A stretch of DNA of 5,802 bases from Candidatus Izemoplasmatales bacterium. GTDB taxonomy: Bacteria; Bacillota_I; Bacilli_A; Izemoplasmatales; Hujiaoplasmataceae. Below the pieces are notes generated by a model. It had not been told where the DNA came from. It made no database searches and saw only the letters and a program-made list of their open reading frames with translations. The position numbers and the translations under genes are program-made. Shown in pieces: positions 1 to 4,227 of the stretch (positions are counted from its first letter, which is position 1; each line of letters begins with the position of its first letter). Location: positions 1 to 5,802 of the forward strand of contig JAQVKB010000083.1 in NCBI GenBank assembly GCA_028694875.1, written 5' to 3'.

Positions 1-778
1 TAAGAGCGTCATTTTCTTCCTCAACAAAGACTACTACTCCGAGAAATCGTTTGATGAGAACCTCTCCGATGTGGTTGCTCCTGTAACGAAGATTTACGAG
101 TTGATTGAAGAAGCAAAACCCTCCGTGAAAACAACGGAGATTTTTCCGGCTTTCCGGGAACCAAGGCATGATACGTTCCAAAAGCAATGCGAAACAATCG
201 TGGCGCTATGCGATGAACCAGGAGAACATTTCATGTATTGCTACTGGGATAAACTGGATACGTTGATGCATGAAGGCGGGTTATCGAGTCCTGATGTCAA
301 AGCGATGCTTGCGGAAATCGACAAAGCTTACAAATTCTTGGTAGACCATGTTGCTGACGACACGTTGATTGTGTTGCTTGCGGATCATGGCCAAGTGGAT
401 GTCTGTCCAATCGAGTTAAGAAGATATCCGGATTTATGGGAAACATTCCGACATGAACCTTCGGTCGAGTCCCGTGCCGCAGCCTTCTTTATTCAAGAAG
501 AGAAAAAAGAAAAGTTCGTTGAACTCTTTAATAAGTACTTCCGACAATACTTCATCTTGTTACCAAGAGAAGAAGTCCTTCAAATGAATCTGTTTGGATA
601 TGGCGTAAAGCATCCGAGGCTGGATGAATTCTTAGGAGATTATATGGCAATCGCCATTGATCATTACTACTTCAAGATGAGTACGGATTCGTTCTTCATG
701 AAAGGGCAACATGCAGGTCTCCTCGAAGGCGAAATGATGGTGCCTTTAATTGTTCACTCCAAAAAAAATAACAAATAA
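1..778 (+). CDS. Alkaline phosphatase superfamily protein (type I phosphodiesterase/nucleotide pyrophosphatase-like), 3' part
   Basis: The frame is open from the left edge (first full codon at position 2), so the gene starts upstream and 258 codons are visible; the GTG at 71 is internal, not a start. Counting from the first visible codon, the fragment has the metal-site pattern of the family: Asp86 and His90 in DKLDTLMHEGG, Asp128-His129 in LLADHGQ, and His237 in GQHAG. In this superfamily these residues bind two metal ions, usually zinc, for hydrolysis of phosphomono- or phosphodiesters. The nucleophilic Thr/Ser and its first Asp ligand would lie upstream, outside the window. No membrane segment or C-terminal anchor is visible, and the protein ends in a Lys/Asn-rich tail. 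The substrate cannot be told; nucleotide, phospholipid headgroup or phosphoglycerol are all possible. The gene converges on the mgsA/GNAT unit and shares a terminator with it. The superfamily call is strong; the specific activity is open. Confidence 0.85.
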   Translation, partial: KSVIFFLNKDYYSEKSFDENLSDVVAPVTKIYELIEEAKPSVKTTEIFPAFREPRHDTFQKQCETIVALCDEPGEHFMYCYWDKLDTLMHEGGLSSPDVKAMLAEIDKAYKFLVDHVADDTLIVLLADHGQVDVCPIELRRYPDLWETFRHEPSVESRAAAFFIQEEKKEKFVELFNKYFRQYFILLPREEVLQMNLFGYGVKHPRLDEFLGDYMAIAIDHYYFKMSTDSFFMKGQHAGLLEGEMMVPLIVHSKKNNK

Positions 779-811
779 AAACGGTCTCCAATCGATGGTA
801 GACCGTTTTTT
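777..811. terminator. Bidirectional intrinsic terminator between convergent genes
   Basis: A perfect 11 bp stem, AAAAACGGTCT (777-787) with AGACCGTTTTT (800-810), encloses a 12-base loop. It is flanked by T on the plus strand and by A on the left arm, which reads as a U-run on the minus strand. It starts at the phosphatase stop codon and lies 15 bases past the GNAT stop, so it can end both convergent transcripts. Confidence 0.9.
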
Positions 812-825
812 GTTGGTGATATTTT

Positions 826-1386
826 TTATAATGTCTTCAACAAGATTTGAATGGCTTCGGCGGTATCAATCAACACATATCCTCGCTTGAGGTACATTGA
901 AGGCAACCCGCGATACATTCTTTCTGTGATAGGGGCTTCGAATGGTAGGGCAAGCATCTGTTCATAACCATGTTCTTTTGCATAACCAATCGCGTAGTCG
1001 AGTAACATCGATGCAATGCCTTGATTACGATAGTCTTTTGAGATGACAAAGCAAATCGATAAAGCTGTTTTCTTCGCTCGAATGGGTTCTGGAACATAGG
1101 GGTAGATTCGGGGATAGTTTTGAACATCACCACTATTGAGCCAGCCCACACATTTTTTTCCGTCATAGGCGAGAAAACCGGCCATTTCATTGTTTGAAAT
1201 GGCACGAAACGCATCTTCTTTGTTTTGTTCGCGATTCCTAGATGTCCATTCTTCCATGGAGCAATCTGTATGATAGAACCGACAGTAACATCCAGACCAA
1301 TGCTCCGCATGGGCAAACGAAGCGACATCAAACAAAGAGAGGAAGTCTTGGGCTCTCGATGAATCGAGTGGAACAATGGTAATCAT
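826..1386 (-). CDS. GNAT family N-acetyltransferase
   Basis: A 186-residue, single-domain protein predicted to be cytoplasmic, transferring an acetyl group from acetyl-CoA to an amine. The acetyl-CoA pyrophosphate-binding motif (R/Q-x-x-G-x-G/A) is seen as Arg120-Asn-Gln-Gly123-Ile-Ala125, after strand ICFVIS and before helix SMLLDYAIGYAKEHGY. A strand with VGWLNSG (80-86) and a C-terminal YLKRGY (165-170) complete the GNAT outline. The N-terminal half carries a Cys cluster (CYC at 33-35, Cys42) next to aromatic residues, seen in one Firmicute GNAT subgroup as I recall it. The ATG overlaps the mgsA stop as ATGA, and GAGG lies 7 bases upstream inside the mgsA end, so translation is probably coupled. 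The acceptor substrate is unknown. Fold assignment is strong; a link to methylglyoxal metabolism is only inferred from the operon. Confidence 0.88.
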   Translation of the reverse strand: MITIVPLDSSRAQDFLSLFDVASFAHAEHWSGCYCRFYHTDCSMEEWTSRNREQNKEDAFRAISNNEMAGFLAYDGKKCVGWLNSGDVQNYPRIYPYVPEPIRAKKTALSICFVISKDYRNQGIASMLLDYAIGYAKEHGYEQMLALPFEAPITERMYRGLPSMYLKRGYVLIDTAEAIQILLKTL

Positions 1387-1754
1387 ATCGATTCCTCAAT
1401 CGCGTGAACAATCAGTTCTCCAGTGGAAGGATTGGTCGCCAAAGGAACTTGATAGACATCAGAAAGTCGTAATAAGGCGGATACATCAGGCTCGTGCGGC
1501 TGCGCTGTGAGTGGATCACGGAAGAAAAAGATGAGATCCAATTCTCCATTGGCAATTCGCGCTCCGATTTCTTGATCTCCACCTAACGGGCCGCTTTTGA
1601 AGCAATGGACATCTAAACCGGTTGCTTCGATGATTTGATGCCCTGTGGTGCCGGTCGCAAAGAGTTCATGGTGTGCCAATGCGTCGCGATATTTCTTCGC
1701 AAATTGTATCATTTCAGGTTTCTTCTTGTCGTGAGCGATGAGTGCGATTCTCAA
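1383..1754 (-). CDS. mgsA: Methylglyoxal synthase
   Basis: Converts dihydroxyacetone phosphate to methylglyoxal and phosphate, a cytosolic bypass of lower glycolysis used when sugar phosphates build up or phosphate is short. With the TTG at 1754 as start the protein has 123 residues and begins MRIALIAHDKKK, the family's usual N-terminus. Conserved positions seen are His8, Lys12, the phosphate-binding ATGTTG (33-38), the catalytic Asp60 in GPLGGDQ, and His87/Asp90 in QPHEPDV. Spacing of His8, Asp60, His87 and Asp90 matches His19, Asp71, His98 and Asp101 of the E. coli enzyme by a constant offset of 11. A TTG nine bases further upstream (1763) abuts the Shine-Dalgarno and cannot be served by it, so I rejected it. 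The length is slightly shorter than typical bacterial forms (about 130-150), missing only the C-terminal tail. First gene of a two-gene unit with the GNAT. Confidence 0.96.
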   Translation of the reverse strand: MRIALIAHDKKKPEMIQFAKKYRDALAHHELFATGTTGHQIIEATGLDVHCFKSGPLGGDQEIGARIANGELDLIFFFRDPLTAQPHEPDVSALLRLSDVYQVPLATNPSTGELIVHAIEESI

Positions 1755-1763
1755 TGGAATCAA

Positions 1764-1770
1764 CTCCTTT
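1764..1770 (-). promoter_or_regulatory. mgsA ribosome binding site (decides the start)
   Basis: AAAGGAG on the minus strand is a near-complete Shine-Dalgarno. It lies 9 bases before the TTG at 1754 but directly touches the TTG at 1763 with no spacer, which fixes the start at 1754. Confidence 0.85.
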
Positions 1771-1787
1771 CGTCTTGTGCTGTTCTT

Positions 1788-1796
1788 ATTATATCA
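1788..1796 (-). promoter_or_regulatory. Extended -10 promoter of mgsA-GNAT
   Basis: Minus-strand TGATATAAT is a consensus -10 (TATAAT, 1793-1788) with the TGn extension. No good -35 hexamer lies at 16-18 bases; the nearest, TTGAAA (1822-1817), is 23 bases away. Initiation would be near 1781, giving a leader of about 27 bases. Confidence 0.7.
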
Positions 1797-1811
1797 TGAT
1801 TGATTATGACG

Positions 1812-1827
1812 CTCACTTTCAAGTGAG
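1812..1827. repeat. Perfect inverted repeat, candidate operator for mgsA
   Basis: CTCACTT-TC-AAGTGAG has two perfect 7-base arms around a 2-base centre. It overlaps the place where the mgsA -35 hexamer would sit and lies about 20 bases upstream of the tRNA-Tyr -35. No T-run follows, so it is not a terminator. A dimeric regulator site is the natural reading, but no known consensus is recognised. Confidence 0.45.
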
Positions 1828-1847
1828 AAATTGGCGCATTTTTCTTC

Positions 1848-1876
1848 TTGCATTTGATATAGCGTTTTGTTATAAT
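1848..1876 (+). promoter_or_regulatory. Promoter of tRNA-Tyr
   Basis: A perfect TATAAT (1871-1876) carries the TG extension (TGT at 1868-1870). A partial -35, TTGCAT (1848-1853), sits 17 bases upstream. The predicted start near 1883 leaves a leader of about 11 bases before the tRNA. Confidence 0.8.
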
Positions 1877-1893
1877 AAAATAGCAAATCAACC

Positions 1894-1978
1894 GGAGGGG
1901 TAGCGAAGTGGCTAAACGCGGCAGACTGTAAATCTGTTCCCACCGGGTTCGGCAGTTCGAATCTGTCCCCCTCCACCA
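1894..1978 (+). tRNA. tRNA-Tyr (anticodon GUA)
   Basis: An 85-base class II tRNA with CCA encoded. The acceptor stem GGAGGGG (1894-1900) pairs with CCCCTCC (1968-1974), followed by discriminator A1975 and CCA (1976-1978). D stem is GCG/CGC (1903-1905, 1917-1919). The anticodon stem is GCAGA/TCTGT with loop CTGTAAA, putting GTA at 1928-1930. The variable arm of 13 bases (1938-1950) has a CCC/GGG mini-stem. The T arm is GGCAG-TTCGAAT-CTGTC (1951-1967). All standard elements are present, so the gene looks functional. It is a single-gene unit with its own promoter and terminator, divergent from mgsA. Confidence 0.97.
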
Positions 1979-1987
1979 TCTGCAAGT

Positions 1988-2014
1988 AAAAGAGACCGTT
2001 GCGGTCTCTTTTTT
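1988..2014. terminator. tRNA-Tyr terminator, possibly shared with the convergent operon
   Basis: An 11 bp stem, AAAAGAGACCG (1988-1998) with CGGTCTCTTTT (2002-2012), closes on a 3-base loop and continues in T to 2014. It begins 9 bases after the tRNA CCA. On the minus strand it reads as the same hairpin with four U, so it may also end the membrane-protein operon that stops at 2087. Confidence 0.9.
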
Positions 2015-2038
2015 CGTTTTTCATACGATCTGATATCA

Positions 2039-2059
2039 ATCAAAGCTTACGCCTTTGAT
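2039..2059. repeat. Short inverted repeat after the membrane-protein operon
   Basis: ATCAAAG (2039-2045) and CTTTGAT (2053-2059) are perfect inverted arms around a 7-base loop. It lies 27 bases past the stop of the 322-residue membrane protein. No T-run follows on either strand, so it is at most an RNA 3'-end stabilising hairpin or a binding site. Confidence 0.35.
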
Positions 2060-2086
2060 AGGTCAAACTTTAATTTTGTGTGGCGA

Positions 2087-3055
2087 TTATGAGACTTTCC
2101 ACGAATTCTTCTGATTGCCGACCCATCGTATCACATATGCCATTACGATCGTAATTACAATCGCGATAGCCAATATATTGATGATGAAAATATGAAATTG
2201 CGAATAGATTAACAACGAGAACCAGTATTCGACAGACATCAACCCTATTTCATAGAGAGGTATGATCAAAGAAAGATACGTAACAAGCATGAATGAGCCT
2301 ACTTGAATGATGGAGACGACTCGAATCAATGCCTGTGAATGAATCACTCTTGGTAATTTTGGAACATAAATTGAAATCATATGATACGTTGAAAATCCAA
2401 GCACGATTACAACACAAACACTTACGCTGAGATAATCTCGATTGAAAAGAAGTAAATAACCAAGTAAGAACGAAATGAGTATCAGCAACACAGATTGGTC
2501 CAAAAACTGAAGTCCTTGCATCTTCTTTAAATCGGTATTCTTTTTTTGAAAGCGATAATATCGATATATTCTAAAAACATACAATACTAAAATGATTGTC
2601 AAGGGCATAATCGCCATATTCAGTGAAAATATATCTTTTGTCAAATATTCCAGATGCATCCAGTCTAAGAACCGATTGGTATACTCCAATAAGGTCTTCG
2701 GGTCATTGAACCATAAATCTAAGTAAACAGATCCTCGATATTCAATGTTTTCACGAAAGTACTTAATGAGCAGTGTCAATAAATAGACTCCTACAGATAA
2801 ATATGCAACTTTTCCCACAACCCCAATCCATTTCTTTGCGAGAATATCTTGAAATAGTATATTGATCAAGGATAGAAGCAGCAATAGGCAAAGAAAATAG
2901 AAAGATAGTTCAGGGAACTGATTCTCGTAATTCGAAAAGACTTGTAAAGAGTAGTATTTGGTGAGAAAGAAAATGATGATCGTGAATAACGACCAAAAGA
3001 GTATTACATTGAGGACAGATAAAATTCGTCGAATGAATAGGGATATCTGTTTCAT
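2087..3055 (-). CDS. Polytopic membrane protein of unknown function
   Basis: I do not recognise this 322-residue protein. Hydrophobic stretches suggest about eight membrane segments, near residues 11-32, 50-68, 77-99, 145-164, 185-205, 208-230, 244-267 and 287-310. The longest loop (about 100-144) is polar and aromatic with WF, W and several acidic residues. The segment 162-180 (RIYRYYRFQKKN then DLKK) is strongly basic and should be cytoplasmic. No catalytic or transporter signature is visible. The ATG is preceded by GAGG with a 5-base spacer, and the gene starts 23 bases after the stop of the 277-residue membrane protein, so it is the last gene of that operon. Its DNA is clearly more AT-rich than its neighbours: sample 60-base lines give about 23-35% GC against about 45-53% in flanking genes. 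Role could be transport, polymer export or envelope assembly; none is supported directly. Confidence 0.8.
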   Translation of the reverse strand: MKQISLFIRRILSVLNVILFWSLFTIIIFFLTKYYSLQVFSNYENQFPELSFYFLCLLLLLSLINILFQDILAKKWIGVVGKVAYLSVGVYLLTLLIKYFRENIEYRGSVYLDLWFNDPKTLLEYTNRFLDWMHLEYLTKDIFSLNMAIMPLTIILVLYVFRIYRYYRFQKKNTDLKKMQGLQFLDQSVLLILISFLLGYLLLFNRDYLSVSVCVVIVLGFSTYHMISIYVPKLPRVIHSQALIRVVSIIQVGSFMLVTYLSLIIPLYEIGLMSVEYWFSLLIYSQFHIFIINILAIAIVITIVMAYVIRWVGNQKNSWKVS

Positions 3056-3078
3056 ACGTTCCTCATCAAAATTAGTGT

Positions 3079-3912
3079 TTACTCCGAATCATCCTTGGGC
3101 CATGGCAAGAACAACGAGTATTCCATACTTTGTGTTAGCAGAATGGGGTGAAACATGGCGTTGAGAGCTGTTGCCTCATCGCCAACCACCACTTCGAGTG
3201 ATATCGCATCAGCATATTCAGGAATATTTGTGCCTGCCAGCGAACAGGAGAACTCTTGCGTGGAGGTTCCACTGACGCTGCTATCGCATACCTTTTCTCC
3301 GTTCATCCATAACTCGACATGATCCAGTGAAGAGCTCGTGTGCGTGAGTGTGAGGTCGATTTCGAGGAATAGATTCGCGCCTTGATCTGTGTATAGAATG
3401 ACATCCCCTGCAATACCAATAGGTAGGTTTTGTGAATCCATCACAGCTTGTGAAACCGTATATTTATTTTCCTGTCTCGAATAGATTGCACTATAAGGCG
3501 CTCTCAAAGACGGAATGGATATAAACAAGGCATAGACAATCACGGTAGGGATCAAAACGAGGAATACTTTCGGTTCCACGATTCGACCATAACGAATTTT
3601 CCTCGTCGCAAACAAGAACTCTTCCATCCAAATCGCAATGATGATCGGTAAACCGAAGGGGAGAAATAAGATTCCTGCGATGGTCACAATGAGGTTTCGG
3701 TGCTTCGCAAAGAAAAATGGTGTCAGATAGAGCGCAAGAAGCATAATGATACTACCAGCCACTTCGACATAGAACAACCACATGGGTACCAAATGATTGA
3801 TATGCCAGTTGTATACTTGAAGTTGTGCTGTCATCAAACTGAAGAATCGCCAATTGAGGAAGGCGATGTATACAGTCCAGACGATATTTCCTGATCGTTG
3901 CGCGGCGGTCAT
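3079..3912 (-). CDS. Membrane protein with C-terminal putative extracytoplasmic domain, unknown function
   Basis: A 277-residue protein I cannot assign. The N-terminal half is hydrophobic, with likely membrane segments near 11-30 (weak), 41-68, 72-100 (with a PFGLP kink) and 114-134. A basic loop TRKIRYGR (103-110) before the last segment suggests the inside, which would place residues 135-277 outside. That C-terminal part alternates hydrophobic and polar residues (LFLEIDLTLTHT, HVELWMNGEKV, AISLEVVVGD), as expected for a beta sandwich, and holds two cysteines (Cys209, Cys223) that could form a disulfide. The start ATG overlaps the stop of the 72-codon gene as ATGA; the upstream Shine-Dalgarno is weak (GGAAAG), so translation is probably coupled. 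It is followed after 23 bases by the 322-residue membrane protein. Possibly a membrane-anchored binding or sensor protein, by inference only. Confidence 0.8.
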   Translation of the reverse strand: MTAAQRSGNIVWTVYIAFLNWRFFSLMTAQLQVYNWHINHLVPMWLFYVEVAGSIIMLLALYLTPFFFAKHRNLIVTIAGILFLPFGLPIIIAIWMEEFLFATRKIRYGRIVEPKVFLVLIPTVIVYALFISIPSLRAPYSAIYSRQENKYTVSQAVMDSQNLPIGIAGDVILYTDQGANLFLEIDLTLTHTSSSLDHVELWMNGEKVCDSSVSGTSTQEFSCSLAGTNIPEYADAISLEVVVGDEATALNAMFHPILLTQSMEYSLFLPWPKDDSE

Positions 3913-4127
3913 GGTTGCGTCTTTCCAATTTTTGAAAAGATTTCTGCGACCATTTCTTGCGTTGGATCCTTTCGATTTTGTGCTTGTTCTTGAAGCAAAT
4001 CGATGAGTGCTGCGACATTGTTATTCAGCGTCGCAATCGCGATGAGTTGCTTTCTGCCATCGTAGGTTCTGCTTTTAACAAGCTCTTCCACATCGATGTA
4101 TTGACCTTTGATCGTTGAATTTGGCAT
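3909..4127 (-). CDS. Small protein of unknown function, first gene of the membrane operon
   Basis: A 72-residue protein without signal peptide, membrane segment, Cys or Trp. It is predicted to be cytoplasmic and mainly helical: VEELVKSRTYDGRKQLIAIATL, then NNNVAALIDLLQEQAQ and PTQEMVAEIFSKIGK. The middle helix has a leucine/alanine hydrophobic face, which would suit a coiled coil or a docking helix. I do not recognise the family. Its reality is supported by a GGAGGG Shine-Dalgarno (4140-4135) 7 bases before the ATG, a promoter just upstream, and an ATGA overlap with the 277-residue membrane protein. Being the promoter-proximal, coupled gene, it may be made in fixed ratio with the membrane partner. 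Frames on the same DNA (3752-4018 and 4025-4216) lack such support. Confidence 0.75.
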   Translation of the reverse strand: MPNSTIKGQYIDVEELVKSRTYDGRKQLIAIATLNNNVAALIDLLQEQAQNRKDPTQEMVAEIFSKIGKTQP

Positions 4128-4151
4128 ATTGTCGCCCTCCCGTATAGGGTT

Positions 4152-4160
4152 ATCATATCA
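4152..4160 (-). promoter_or_regulatory. Extended -10 element upstream of the membrane operon
   Basis: Minus-strand TGATATGAT is a near-consensus -10 (TATGAT) with the TGn extension. Initiation near 4145 would give an 18-base leader that still contains the GGAGGG ribosome binding site. It competes with, or adds to, the TTGACC/TTTAAT pair just upstream. Confidence 0.55.
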
Positions 4161-4162
4161 AA

Positions 4163-4191
4163 ATTAAATTCAAAAATAAAGATGAGGTCAA
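4163..4191 (-). promoter_or_regulatory. Sigma-A-type promoter upstream of the membrane operon
   Basis: Minus-strand TTGACC (4191-4186) and TTTAAT (4168-4163) are separated by exactly 17 bases, each one mismatch from consensus. Initiation would be near 4156, about 30 bases before the ATG of the 72-codon gene. It lies immediately after the CotH terminator, so the operon has its own transcript. Confidence 0.6.
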
Positions 4192-4200
4192 TTTTGTTCG

Positions 4201-4227
4201 AAAAAAAAGAGACCATGTAGGTCTCTT
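4201..4227 (-). terminator. Terminator of the CotH-family gene, overlapping its stop codon
   Basis: On the minus strand AAGAGACC (4227-4220) pairs with GGTCTCTT (4214-4207) around a 5-base loop, and an A-run at 4201-4208 reads as a run of U. The TAA stop (4228-4226) shares two bases with the stem, so the hairpin begins inside the stop codon. Confidence 0.88.

Noticed and set aside
71..73. GTG as the start of the phosphatase
   Set aside because: The frame is open to the left edge with plausible coding sequence, and the family's nucleophile region must lie upstream.
870..1376. 168-codon minus-strand frame inside the GNAT gene
   Set aside because: Shadow frame; the other frame gives a clear GNAT motif, a proper start with Shine-Dalgarno and the mgsA overlap.
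1794..2039. 81-codon minus-strand frame containing GDRFELPNPVGTDLQSAAF
   Set aside because: This is the antisense translation of tRNA-Tyr, a well-known false protein; it also spans the tRNA promoter and terminator.
2039..2059. Inverted repeat as intrinsic terminator of the membrane operon
   Set aside because: Only a 7 bp stem with no U-run on the minus strand; the hairpin at 1988-2014 is a better candidate.
2958..3164. 68-codon plus-strand frame across the junction of the two membrane genes
   Set aside because: Antisense to two genes with good starts; no promoter or ribosome binding site seen.
3752..4018. 88-codon minus-strand frame spanning the 72-codon/277-residue gene junction
   Set aside because: No ribosome binding site, basic low-complexity product, and it overlaps two better supported genes.
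4152..4191. TTGACC (4191-4186) as the -35 of the TATGAT element
   Set aside because: The spacing is 28 bases, too long; TTGACC fits TTTAAT at 17 bases instead.
4025..4216. 63-codon minus-strand frame beginning near the CotH terminator
   Set aside because: Its start lies in the terminator and upstream of the promoter -10 elements, so most transcripts would not contain it; no ribosome binding site.
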